Below are positions 35,301 to 45,868 of a stretch of 64,000 nt of DNA, piece by piece. The stretch is taken from the NCBI GenBank assembly GCA_000708835.1, contig DF236964.1, forward strand, positions 361,206 through 425,205, read 5' to 3'. The position numbers and the translations under genes are program-made. This DNA is from Klebsormidium nitens. Its lineage: Eukaryota > Streptophyta > Klebsormidiophyceae > Klebsormidiales > Klebsormidiaceae. The notes beneath the pieces are model-generated. The model saw only the letters and a program-made list of their open reading frames with translations, made no database searches and was not told where the DNA came from. How positions within the stretch are numbered: position 1 is the stretch's first letter; each line of letters begins with the position of its first letter.

Positions 35301-36261
35301 GGTTGAGAAGGACACTAACATGCTCACAGTGAGCAGGCGCTTTCGACCATGAACGGCTGTGAGTGACTTTAATAACAGAGATGGCTAGGATACTCATCTG
35401 TTTGTTCCTTCTAAGAGTGTTTGATTTGAAAGGAGAGTCCTCCAGCGATGACGAACCGCATGGCAAGTCCGCCATTCGCACCATCTCAGCGAGAACTCAA
35501 GAGTGGTTTTTGGAGATTTCTAGGAACCTTGGCAGATGTGAACATGTAAACCCTTGCAGACCACCAGGAAAACCCTTTGCAGAAACATACCTGGCTTCCG
35601 GCAGTGCGCCTGGGTCTTCTGTTGGGGCGCCTCTCGCCACCGCCATCTTCAGCGCCCGGTAGATCTCCGTTTTCTGTGCCCTTAACACAAAAGCGAGCTC
35701 CAGGTGCTTCAGGTAGCTTGCGTTGGTGAACGGTGTCGATGGCAACTTCATTTCTCCCTTGTTAGCCTTAGCCAATTCCTCCAGCTCTAACCGGAACTCC
35801 GAAAGCAGTGCCAAAAGCCCCGGACGTTGGCTCTCGATTTGGGGCAATACCGGCACCCACTCAGAACCCGCAACCGGTCCAAGCGCTCTGCTCGCAAGGA
35901 GCTGAGCGTACTCCCCATCCCCCACATCTGATTCCTTCTCTGACTTAGCACTGGGAGTCTTGCCCAAAGATGCTGCTTCTCCGTTTGCTGCGGGTGGGGT
36001 TTCTCCATTGACCAAGCCCGTTCCGTGCAACCCCGTTGATGTAGCTGGCGCGCCATTCTCGTGCAAATCCTCTTGCTGTAATGGTGCATCGGTTGCGCCA
36101 TCTAGGACAATCTCGAGCTGAGATTCTAGTTTCGCCCGCTTCCTTCCTGATCGTCTCTCAGGAGTCAGCTTGGGGGGGGCCAACGGCGGCTTGGCGCCAG
36201 AGGTAGCAGCATTTGCCAGAGTGCTTCGCTGCACACGTCCGCCACGCCGGTCCGCAACCAT
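23400..36261 (-). CDS. Large tandem AAA+ ATPase, 15 exons, 1360 aa
   Basis: Exons (minus): 36261-35591, 35131-34978, 34431-34246, 33266-32714, 32247-31556, 31164-30916, 30507-30303, 29682-29522, 28887-28649, 27306-27087, 26479-26315, 25682-25563, 25174-25049, 24247-24128, 23621-23400. Together they are 4083 nt, and every junction is in phase. Residues 1-830 are non-ATPase: basic Ser/Pro-rich start, helical blocks and two acidic low-complexity stretches. AAA module 1: Walker A CGASGTGKT (about 885-893), Walker B AVIFFDECE (about 944-952), sensor 1 MLATNRP, Arg pair HRRI, and lid YELTGGYIKNALVSAL. Module 2: Walker A GIHGSGKS (about 1143-1150), Walker B-like AVLVLEDFQ lacking the catalytic Glu, sensor 1 ILIANN, and LDPELMRRLRVIVEF. 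Module 1 probably hydrolyses ATP, while module 2 may only bind it. The basic KRSRK and GKKADKKDK stretches suggest a nuclear location. I cannot name an orthologue. Confidence 0.8.
27225..27957 (-). repeat. Five-unit tandem array of exon 10 acceptor borders
   Basis: The true exon 10 start (27306) is preceded in the intron by four more copies of the same border. All encode variants of YELTGGYIKNALVSALLLA. The shared anchor (gtcagctc, plus strand) lies at 27295, 27463, 27621, 27781 and 27940, giving periods of 168, 158, 160 and 159 bp. Most copies keep a usable AG (gcag or ttag) before the border. The farthest copy is the most diverged. Confidence 0.92.
27981..28735 (-). repeat. Five-unit tandem array of exon 9 donor borders
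   Basis: The last 90 or so bases of exon 9 plus its donor occur five times. The cgag anchor lies at 28671 (real), 28503, 28337, 28169 and 28009, giving periods of 168, 166, 168 and 160 bp. The donor GTGAG is intact in the real copy and in copies 1, 3 and 4, and lost in copy 2. All encode decayed LDWEKIALR ends. Confidence 0.92.
28975..29145 (-). repeat. Copies of exon 9 acceptor side
   Basis: cgctccatctccgtgagaag to cttctcacgttgc (28978-29035) copies the exon 9 start, at an offset of 143 bp. A second fragment, gagaatgatgatgcctctgt (about 29112-29135), matches the next part of exon 9 at about twice that offset. Confidence 0.75.
29338..29405 (-). repeat. Copy of exon 8 donor side (Walker B exon)
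   Basis: It reads as a broken version of the Walker B segment: cttgtgcaaagatggccttg, then cacttgtc.aacgatattgac, against ctgtgcaaaaatggcctcgc, then actcgtcgaagaagatgac. The offset is 180 bp into the downstream intron. The donor is retained as gcacaag|taag. Confidence 0.75.
29752..29832 (-). repeat. Copy of exon 8 acceptor side
   Basis: The end of the unit (gctctgggaatccaccagca, then gcacgcgcctgcctgacgtc) copies gctctggaagtccacgagca, then gcacacgcttgcctgacgtc at the exon 8 start. The offset is 138 bp. Further gacgtcagca units follow between 29700 and 29750. Confidence 0.85.
30598..30672 (-). repeat. Copy of exon 7 acceptor side
   Basis: aacttggcgtacctgtccac, then gctttctgctcctcgggtac, matches aacttggcgtagttgtccac, then gctttctgctcttctggtag in exon 7. 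The offset is about 167 bp into the upstream intron. Confidence 0.85.
31207..31330 (-). repeat. Copy of exon 6 acceptor side
   Basis: cagcgcctttgacactaagc, then gcgtgcagaaacttggtgct and gtcgagaaagaccgt, copies the first half of exon 6. The gtcgag anchors are at 31291 and 31135, an offset of 156 bp. The copied frame has at least one stop. Confidence 0.88.
31731..31795 (-). repeat. In-frame 12-bp tandem repeat encoding VKDE/VKGE units
   Basis: Six units of ccttaacctcgt type lie in exon 5 and encode GEVKDEVKDEVKGEVKGEVK, a short acidic/basic spacer in the AAA+ protein. Unit length is a multiple of three, so copy-number change would keep the frame. Confidence 0.85.
33903..34300 (-). repeat. Four-unit array of exon 3 donor borders
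   Basis: The end of exon 3 (core atgcaccctcttgtcgtcc) occurs four times, with anchors at 34281 (real), 34167, 34042 and 33930. Periods are 114, 125 and 112 bp. The donor GTGAG is kept in two of the three extra copies and has become GCGAG in the one nearest the exon. Confidence 0.9.
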
Positions 36262-37891
36262 TTTGCCACCCTTATCGTGTACAAGGTCGTCTTTAATAGG
36301 TACGGTAGATGTCTTGAGCTAGCAGTTCTGAATCTCAGCGCTGGTCGACAGCACGCAAGCCCTCCGTGCTTCGGGTTGGCCCCTGACGTTTGAACAGGAT
36401 TCAGGGCGGCGGCAGCGGAACTCCGGAACCGGAAAGGCTCGATGGCAAACTCGTATCGCAGACTTCGAACATTTTGAAATTCGGGCAAGAAATGACGATG
36501 TAAGAGTGGGCAATCCCTTTCGACATGTGGTTCGGAATCGTCGAAAGCATATCACATTGGCTTTTCACATCGAACTCGCTGCTCATATAGCTGGATAGAG
36601 GACAAAGAACCGGTTTATGCCGCGCCATGCCGTCAGCTTCTATTATGCAAGGCCAAATGCAGTCAACGTCAAGGTCCACGACATTCAATTTCATTGCGAA
36701 TATGGTGTCTTGTAAGGATTTTCCGAGGGAATCAAATTTTAGGGGAATGGCCATTCTCCCATTCTGCCAGGCTGGTTGCCAGGAAAGTGCGCTAGGAGAG
36801 GCGGGGACTAGGAGCCGCTCAGCGGCTCAGGCATATGGTGGCGATGGCCTGGCCACTGCCGGCTTGAGCTTTATGAGTTTGCATACAAGGCAATATCCTA
36901 CTTTGCTTGGAGTCTGGTGAGGAGCCTAGGCGAGGAGCTCACGCTGCACGCGAATGAATCTGCGAGGACGGTGCGCAATCAGGTAAAGAAGCAGGGTTCG
37001 AGGCAAGGATGACAGGCCCCACTGGAGAGGGGCTTCGCTGACACTGATGTGAAGATGGACGCTGCGCAAGCCAGGTGACCGTCTTTGCTATACCATGTTT
37101 CTTAAGATGAGCATTGCTCTATGCACCCACAAAATCAGCACAATGAGCGCCATAGTATAGGCAAATCGGCAAAGTTGTAGCTTGCTCAAGCATAAACTCA
37201 GGTTATCTATTCTTATTGCATGTGATACTGGTCAAGTCAGGCCACTTTGTGCACAAATTATGTTGGAATGCGGACGAGAGAGATCACACAGAAACAGATT
37301 CATTCCTGAGCTGGTCAAACTCCAATTCGCAGGTGTGACCTGCAATCCTCCACTCACTTCTTGCCTGGGGTTCAAATTCTGGAAAGAGGAGCGGAATGAC
37401 CCAGGAGGGGAGCCCTCAGCACGGGATCCCCCTCGCAGTACCAGAAAGGTTTGAATCTCCTTTCCCTTTGTTTGTTTCCCAAACTAGCGGGTTATTCTTT
37501 GGTACTAGACATTTCCAGTTCCCTGCAATGAAGTATCAGGGTGATGGGGCAGGTTATGGCCCCATGCCATATCCCCCATACGCCCCTGGCCCCATTTGGA
37601 GCAGGCTCTAAGCAACTTCTGCACGGAGCCAAGGTGAAGCGGCCGCAAGCTTATATACTCGCTGATTCTTGCAGAATACAAGGAGATTGACTTCATTCTC
37701 TGCGATTTCATCTTGTTAGATGCACACTGTAGAGTATCTTCAGTTGGAAAGAGTCACCAAATCTGGACGAACACAAGCAATACTCTGAAGGCCCAAACTT
37801 GATGTCAAAACTCACCTGATGCTCTGACCCCTTTGAATGACCAACCCATAGCACCAGAGCAACGAGGCTGACTAGGATATCTTTCTACAGC
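36262..37891. other. Divergent promoter region with no clear gene
   Basis: It separates the AAA+ start (minus) from the next gene (plus). A 117-codon minus frame (36401-36754) and a short Tyr/Pro/Gly frame at 37528-37611 (+) exist, but neither fits the splice phase of the neighbouring genes. Confidence 0.35.
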
Positions 37892-40800
37892 ATGCTCCCA
37901 ACTGCCCTTGCTGCAAACCATGAGTTGACGCTTGAGACACTGTGGAACATATGGTGCGTCAAGCGTTTGGCTGCGTTTCTACCTCCCGTTTTCAAGGCGT
38001 TGCAACTAGGTGTGAGGACCAGAGGACAAGTGAGTTTATCTGACTGTCGTCCTCTAGCATCTGCAGCCTGCATCACATACACCTAAGCTCAAAGATGAGC
38101 TACGCGTCAGAAGTCTGCAAAGAAGCCTATCACAATGTTGTACAGTGATGGCCGTTGCTGCATGCACAATCCTTATGCTGAACCTGCCCAAGTCTACTGT
38201 CCTAACCAACGCACACACCGGCTGGCGTAGGTGCCGGATTGGTGGCCTCACCAACTCTCAGACGAGGTGTACCGTCAAAGAACCCATGGATGGGCAAAAG
38301 AGGACGTGATTAAGGTTTTGAAGGCATTGTGGGCAGCAACAGAGTCGGACCCCGGTCTAGCTGAGCAGATAGTCAGATGCTGGGCTCGATACAGATGCCA
38401 GGTCATCTCAAAGGAGCAGAATGCGATGGATGCTGCGATTGGCTTCCTAAACCAGCAGCCGCCGACCCTGGCTCAAGAGAGCCCCAACACTGTGGCAGCT
38501 CCCAAGGGTACAACTTTGCAGGTGAGTTCATGTAACTTGCACTCCAGGCTTTCCCATTGGACATGTGTCTGTATCTGGCAATGGTTTCTTTGCCTTGTCT
38601 TCCAGGATTCTCAAGGACGGTTGAAGGGTTTCCTGGGTCTCCCAATCTTTGACAGCATAACCCTCGCTCATAGAACCTGGCTTACTCGGTCTGAAGACTT
38701 GCGGCATACTGTGAGAGAAGGATCTCAACCGAGGGCTGTTCGTGCTATGCTTCCTTAGCGTGCAATCTGGGTCAGCCTACCTCAATATTTCACAGTATCA
38801 GGTGATGGCACCGTCTGCCATCAAGCTCACCCTACCATTTCCATCCACCTGCAGCACGCTCACAGACTCTTAGACTGCTGGTCAAGATCTCCACACGTCT
38901 CCACCCCGCCAGTCATATGTTGCCGCATGTCTGAGTCTTAGCACCTTTTCCAAACAAGGCGGAATTGGAGTTGGCCTTGCAAATGTGCTGTTGTCATCTT
39001 TCCTGCACAATTGCGCAAGTCATCAAGGTACAGTCTTTGCAGTAGCCGCTGTTCAGCCCCTTGTATCCTCCAATCACAAACGCGCACTCATTCCCAGTGC
39101 AAAATAGCTGTCTGTTAAAACCGAGCTCTCTAAACAGGTGACTTTCAGGCTGACAGCACTCAGGAGTGTACTAAATCTATCAGTTCTCTCGTAGAAGCTG
39201 GTCCCAATCTCTTGTGCAGCGACATGGACGAGATGATCTGAAGCGGAAAGAACAGGACCGCTCCGCCTCACCCGTCAGGGACAAGAGGAGCAGGGCAGAG
39301 AGCAGTGAGCCGGAGCAAGTGCGTGCAAGGCACAAACCTGCGCAGATCGATTTGGTAAGTGCCGGGCGCCTTCTTCATGGCAGGCCTTTGCTAAGCGGTT
39401 GAGCCAATGCCCTCTCTTAAGTGGCTCTATTAGGTAGGTCTTGGACAAGTCAGCTGGCCGACTGTTATCAGGTTCTCATTCTTACTTCTGTCGTGTCCAG
39501 CCGCGTGTTTGCAAACAGGGACTGTGTGCCCTGCTGGGCCGTGAAGGGTCCACAGCAAGCTGGTCATTTGAGCTGGTTGCTTCTGAACATGTGACCTGAA
39601 TAGGAATGTACACATTGCCATGACAGTTCGACACCAGCCCAGTGGCGGGCTTACCCCCTCGGCGCCAGCTGTGGGGCGGGAACCAAGTGTCAGGCTCGGG
39701 CAGCGCCGACCTTCCGGAACAAGATGGCACGCTGCTTTCACGCCTTCAGGACCTGTGTGCCAAGACAAAGACACCCGTAGCCAAGGTGAGAGCACAAAGC
39801 CTTATTCGCGTATAACGCTTGTTGGGAGACGGTCTGGCTTTGAAATGCTTTATGTCGAGTATCTCCAGTTATGAGGAGGCATGTGGATTTGGTCGAAAGG
39901 CCCTACTGGGTTGCAGCCTTTCATTCCTATGCCGCTGCTGTGGCGGGGTTTATGTCATGGTCATCGTCAGTGCTATGGCCTGCTCTGAAGGAACTTTGTC
40001 AGTCTTCATCTCGAAACGAGGGCGGCACTTGGCGCCGCAGTTCGGCAGATGCTTACTCTGCCCTGGCTCAGTCCACAACTTTACATGGGGAAAGGAAAAC
40101 TTAGGGAATAATCTAATCATATAATGTCGGCCTCGATCAAGGAACTTTTTTATTGTAGAGCGGGCTAGCGAGCCCCATGAACAGTCTTTTCCTAACTTTC
40201 CCTTCTCGCTGTACCGCAGGCGCAGACCAGCAACAAGGCAATGGACAGCCTCGACGGTCTGTTCACGCCGGCAGCAGCGGCTGACGTCACCGCAGGGCTT
40301 CCCGGCTACACCTCAGAGCCACCCAGGGCTCGCGCAAGGCTGACGTCATCCGCTGCTGAGCGAGAGGAAGCCGTTCTCTGCTTGCTGCGCACTCTGGACG
40401 ACGTGGCCAATCTGGAGGCGGAAGCAGCTCGGCACCAGATACTGGGCGTCATCGAGGACCTCCACCGGCTCCTGGCGAAGGCTGTGTTGTACAGAGACCT
40501 GCGCTACCCCTGCGCCATCCTTCTGGCCCGCTTTGCCCACCGAGAGGATTGGCTCGACCTGCTGGTGGATCGCATCCCCGGTGATAAACTTCGTGGTCTC
40601 GTGAAGGATCTCCTGACGGCGGCGGTTGTGCAACTGGGGGAGACGGACATGAACCCGGTAGAGATTCAGAAACCTCAGGAGGGGTCGAGCCTCGCCCCGT
40701 TGATCCGCGTGCTCGGGGCCTTGCGGAAGAGAGCAGCCCCGTTCGACGGCGCATGGCCGAAGTGCTCCGAAGTTCTGAAGAAAGTGCAGAAGCTGGTCGG

Positions 40801-42500
40801 AAAGGAAGGAGATAAGTTGCTCGTGAAGCAAGACTGGGCGATAGCGGCGCGAGAGGCTCTGGTGGAAGAGTTTCCCTGGAACTTTGCCACTGAGGGCCAG
40901 CTGGGGAAGACGTCAACCCTTAGCGGTGAGGATGGGGGTCTGATCAGCGCAGTCGAGCTCGCCTTGCAAGGAGGCGGAGGGCAGTCGATGGAAGTGGATC
41001 TCCAGAAGCAATCGGAGGACGCCGAGGTGTTTGCTGCCGACGCCTTCAATTGGGAGGCCGAGGATAGTTCGTTTGGTGAGCCAATGGGACCGGGGCTGAT
41101 GATGCTGCCGCTCTCTTTGTTTATTCGGAGGCGCGTCTTAGGCAGACTCACAATCATAGGCACTAGTATTCTTTCCAGTGAAAGATGGCAAAGAACCTCG
41201 ATGCGGAAGTCGCGTGCTTCCTGCGGGTGTTTCATGGGAGGAAAAGGTTGAAATCACTCATTCGAAGCCGATGCGATGCGCCAAGAGGACCCTTGCGCAT
41301 TGACGGGCGCTTGCATGCTGTCAAGAAAGATTTGATGGGCTGATCAATCGGCGAGAACCAATATGGACTTGGACTGTAGCGCCAATAGAAGCTCGATGTG
41401 CAGAAAGGAGCGCTCATCGTGGCGAAGATTCCTCTTGTTTGCCTTATTCCCTTTCCTTTCGTTGGCGCACTGCGTAGCCCAATTGCCTCGTGTAACCCGT
41501 CCTCGTGTTCTGAAAAAATTTGCAGCCCCCGAGGAAGTCGAAGCTGATTGGCAGCTCGCCCATAAGCGTGCAGAAAGCGACGCCTCATTGAAGGAGAACG
41601 AGTAAGTTCGCTGTAGATCGTGCCAAGCTCTGCTTCGACTAGCTCAGGCCGTTCAAACTCTTTGCAAGGCAGGGTGCCGAGGCTGCATGCGTCATCGCCG
41701 GTTAGATTCTAAAACTGCACAGCCCAATCCGGTTGGGGCGCTCGACTCGATAGACTAGTTACTCCAGGTAGCGTAGTTTGGTCCACAGTACAGTACATGC
41801 CTTCATATGGCAATTGGTTTCAGATTGAATTCATTGTACCAAAAGTTGCTTCGTTCGGGGTCCGCATGTGGCAGTGCCCCGTACAATATTTCTGTAAGAT
41901 TGAGGATAGGACGCAGCAGAGATCTTGAGGTTGCTTTCAACCTTTAAGCGAAATTTGTTTACATAGCCAGTGGATGGAGTTGTTAAAGTGTTGAACCAGG
42001 CAGCTTTACAAACGCCCATACAGACGGAGTCAGATGTCGAAAATCTGGTCCGATAGGCGTCGGTACTGAACGTACACGTCACGCCTGTGGTCCCGCTGCA
42101 GGCTGTTGAGCGCCAAAAGGCGCCTGTCGTTCGCCCTGGCGGATTACCACCAGCGATATACGGAATACGTCACCGCAGTCAACTGGGTCAAGAAGAAAAA
42201 TGGACAAGTAGGTGACATCTTAGCAATGCTTTACATTCTTTTTGGAGAAAGCAACACTTGCACCCAAAGCTGGAAGCGAGTTTCGTCTCAAACGTCAGTG
42301 TGTCCCCATTGTCAAGTGCTCTAAGCACACGCCCGACGTGCGAAAACAATCAGTCCTTCAGATGTACTTATTGTCGATTTGATACGAGTGCAGACCTGTC
42401 TTTGTCCACCTCATCTACGTCTTCGGTGCAGATTCCTTCGCACCGTCTTGTTCGATTTGGGTCGGGCTCTGAGTTTGACAAAGGCAAACCTGTATGCTAA
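37892..42500 (+). CDS. Unrecognised nuclear-type protein, 8 exons
   Basis: Proposed exons: 37892-38029, 38231-38521, 39220-39354, 39627-39785, 40220-41075, 41526-41601, 42102-42207, 42432-42500. Together they are 1830 nt and encode 609 aa, all in phase. The Ala and Glu codons at the exon 5/6 and 6/7 borders are rebuilt from split bases. The protein starts with a Trp-rich helical part (WWPHQLSDEVYRQR, DPGLAEQIVRCWARYRCQ). A basic Ser/Arg stretch follows (DDLKRKEQDRSASPVRDKRS), probably a nuclear signal. A 285-codon exon is Leu-rich and helical (LEAEAARHQILGVIEDLHRL), resembling armadillo/HEAT-like folds. The C-terminus is coiled coil (KENELLSAKRRLSFALADYH). An acceptor-like sequence just before ATG 37892 hints at an upstream exon. 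The last exon is weakest. No function is proposed. Confidence 0.6.
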
Positions 42501-42700
42501 GCACCTCCAACAGTCCAGTCTAGCTTGCTGGCCCTGAATGTGTGAGGAGTTACCAGTGCCGTCATTGGTTAGGTCACAGACAATCTTACTCTTCCGTGAC
42601 CGACTGATTGCAGTTGTTGGAACAAAGGCCCGATGGCGAGGAGCGTGTTTGACGTCCCAGACGTCATTGGCCATGTGGAGGGTATACCAGATCTGCACCG

Positions 42701-42910
42701 CATATTGCACGTTCGGTCAAACCTGGCCGCCTGACCTGAGTCCGAATTGAGCCAGTCGCATAACTTTTCTCGAGCCGCAGAACCTGAGCCGTTCGATGAG
42801 AGGCATGTGGGTCATCGCAAGGTCGAAGTTCTGCGGCTCGGGCGCAGTTCTGCTTTCGGATCAAACAGTGGTCTGGACAGGCGGCCAGGTTTAACCGGAT
42901 GTGCAGTATT
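42701..42910. repeat. 210-nt foldback (inverted repeat)
   Basis: Arms at 42701-42783 and 42828-42910 are imperfect reverse complements. The core aaacctggccgcctg faces caggcggccaggttt, and gagccgcagaac faces gttctgcggctc. The spacer can pair further (cgatga/tcatcg), leaving a loop of about 12 nt. It lies 200 bp past the proposed stop of the preceding plus-strand gene. It may be a MITE-type foldback or a long small-RNA precursor. Confidence 0.8.
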
Positions 42911-45076
42911 AGGAATGAAGCTGGCGATGCTAAGCGCAGCACCAGGTCAAGCCGATCTCAAATGTCTTTGGAAGCCCTCATAAGGTATAGTGTATAGTAC
43001 TACAGATTGGCGGGGTGAATTGGAGGTCAGCTTGCGTGTAGATTGAAATCCTCCTGTTGGGTCTTGAGGGTCGCTCGGCTGGGAGATTCATGTAGTGTCC
43101 CGAAACATATTTATTAATAGTTGGTACATGTACGAAAGCGTCGTAATACCATTCGAATCTAGTCCGCATAAAACATTACCAGCCAAGTCGGACCGCCAAA
43201 GGCTCCATTGAACTGGGATATTGGAAAGTCGATGTTGGACAATGGAGTTACTTTTATCATCCTAGGCGGCTGGCAAAGTTGCATGCCAATGTCCATCTTT
43301 GACAATGGATCGACACGGTTGGTAGCTGGTAGTGCTTCATCATGATCAAGTCTGCCGTCGCCTTGTAGATCTAGCATAAATAAATTGAGCAGTTGCCAGC
43401 TCGTTACTTGGGCCAAACCGTATATACTTGCCTATCAAGAGTAACTTGGGCGGGCGGCCGGCCCGGGCCGACTCCGTCGAACTCATTTTGAATGATTGGC
43501 ACTCGCCTAGAAGACAGAATACTCGATTCGATTCGCTCGTATACAAACTTTGAAACTTTGAAAGATGGACATTTCTCTTAAAGCCCGTGCGTATCAAAGG
43601 CATGGGGCGGAGTGCGGGTACAGGGCAGTGTTAGTGCTGTTCGCAAGGACATATTCCTGCAACAACTCCTCAACATTTGCGGACCAGATTTAGCAACCAG
43701 AAATCGATACTGCAGTTGCACTAGCATTTGCCGTCGACGATCGACAATCGTTTTTCTATCTATGAGAGAAGAACTACCATCATAGACGTTATGCAAATTA
43801 ATTCGTGCTCTATGCTAGAGTCTTCAGTCAGGTCCGGTCCGGGCCGCATTCTTGCCGGAAGCGTCGTGGGACATGTCCATGCTAGTACCCTGAGCAGTGG
43901 CATCAAATGATGGCACCTCGCACATAAGGGGCCGATATTGCTTTCAAATGTAAGGCGTTCATTGTGTGATTGATCTGCGCAGCAGCTAGCTGACAAGCAG
44001 CATTGTTCCGACGGCAGGGGCGCTAGCCTCTCGCTTCGGGATACTGGAAAACTGTGGAAAGATCGATCGAGGCCACACGTGTACACTGCCTCATGCATGG
44101 AACGTTAATTGAATCCTATATATACGCTGTGTGCAAATTCGAGCCCTTTAGGTTATGAGTATCGTACCAGTCTGCTATACTGGTGGTGGTGAAGCAGTGA
44201 GTGACGCCCGGCCTCTTATACTCCGATTCTGTTACGGTCTTTTTCGACTCGCTGAGAGTTCGTCTTTAAGCCGCCTAAGGCCTGGTAAAAATAAAGTTCG
44301 GCCCAGTGCTCCACTGTCAGACAACGTGGTCGGATCGACGTACAGGCTTCACCGCGGCTAGCTCATACTAATCATTGCATGCTCGCGATCGATCGAGAAT
44401 CAGTACTCATGGCGTCATCCAAGTTGACATCATATACTGCTTAGTAAGCTGCACGCTAGCTCGCCGTGCTCCAATATGTTGCTATCCTCGACGTACATAC
44501 GGTCACATGCATTGAATTGTCCTACTTGTCAGCTTGTGCCATGGACTTACGACATACATGCCACACGCGCGACAAGCTTCAAGGCTCTGATATATGCTAA
44601 GCTTTCAGCATGCGCATGCTGCCATCTAATTTCGACCAATTGATCACTCCCGGGACAAACTTGAAAGTGACTAATTCATGACTTGATCAACCAGACCAAG
44701 TCTCTCATACGAGCACACTAAAACTACAATTTTTTTATTGTCGTCTGCATTAATGTTTGCACCACGTCATTGGTCCTGATTGTGTTGTTTTGAATCTACG
44801 ATGTAATGCTACTATGTTCTTTATCGATCCCGCCTTAGGGATTGGCTAACATGTTTTGTAACTTGGACACACAAGTGCAAAGGTTTATTGTTGGCAAAGC
44901 TAGCATGCAACGACTATAGGCGGCATCCCTTTAGGATTCTTATTTTTTAGCGGCTATAGAACCACAAGTTTGGCCAACGGTTTTAACGCTAAGGAACGAG
45001 CGCATCGATGGATAAGATGGCCGATCCCAATCGTCAATGCTCTGACTTATTGAAGCGTCCAGTCGATCATAACAAA
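42911..45076. other. Gene-free stretch
   Basis: No exons are seen. It is mildly A/T-rich, with scattered GCTAGC and GCATGC palindromes. Confidence 0.4.
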
Positions 45077-45338
45077 CACCACGGCCCAGTCGTCCGGCCT
45101 CAAGTATCACCACGGCACATTTCAAACTACGGCCTGGTCGTCCAGCCAACTTATATACACCACGGCCCGATTGTCCTGCCTCAGATATAATTTCACAATG
45201 GCCCGGTCGTCCAAGTTCTTATAAACACAACGGCCCGGTCGTCCAGCCTCAAGTATCACCACGGTCGTCCAGCCCTCAAGTGAACCCACGGTCGTCCGGC
45301 CATATATCAACATCCCGGTCGTCCAGCCTGATATTAAG
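45077..45338. repeat. Degenerate minisatellite, ggtcgtccagcctcaagtat type
   Basis: Eight occurrences of a (g)gtcgtcc(a/g)gcc core, most with a preceding cacggccc and a following tcaagtatcac, are spaced 26-45 bp apart. Units diverge in length and sequence. Open frames through it are by-products of the repeat. Confidence 0.85.
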
Positions 45339-45868
45339 GGGTTGCAGGCATGGAAAGCGTCCAAGACCACCAAAGGGGACGACTTCCTTGAGGCCATCGC
45401 CGGGTCCCAATCGCCCAACTAAACAAAGCCAAGCGTTGCAGATCTCAAAAGGAAGGAACACCAAGATCAAGCTCTCCCATCCGCTGCGGGTCGGGCCATT
45501 TGCAGGCCTGTGAACTTGACTTGTTCCAGCGAGCCCAAAGTCAACGAAGTTGAGCGTCAAACTTGGTCCCAGTGAAAGCGTCTAGTAAATTGAACGGTTC
45601 CATTCTCGGAACCAATATAGAGCAGGCGGAGAATGGGTCTCGACATCCTCCTAGTTGTGGGTTGCGACCGCGAACCGCACGTTCACACGAATGGTACTAA
45701 CAAGGCTCCATAGTAGCTTCATACGTTGAGGCGATGTTGACGTGCCTCTGAACACCGTTGAAAAGAAAAAAAAAAGGAATTTGTTGCACCCGTGTAGGTA
45801 GCAAGGGGTTTGCCGCACATCCGGATGTAGCCCTCGCTTTCCCAACAGGTTCAACAATAATCAGCACG

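Noticed and set aside
36401-36754. A 117-codon minus-strand frame upstream of the AAA+ gene.
   Set aside because: It ends just before the AAA+ start without a usable splice link, and I recognise nothing in it.
41363-41605. An apparent secreted protein with a hydrophobic start (RRFLLFALFPFLSLAHCVAQ).
   Set aside because: The first part is the pyrimidine-rich intron end. Only 41526-41601 is coding, as exon 6 of the plus-strand gene, where the split Ala codon fits exactly.
42664-42983. Similar open frames on both strands.
   Set aside because: They are by-products of the foldback at 42701-42910.
45122-45418. A 98-codon minus frame with repeated Asp-Asp-Arg units.
   Set aside because: It is the translation of the minisatellite and has no start context or domain.
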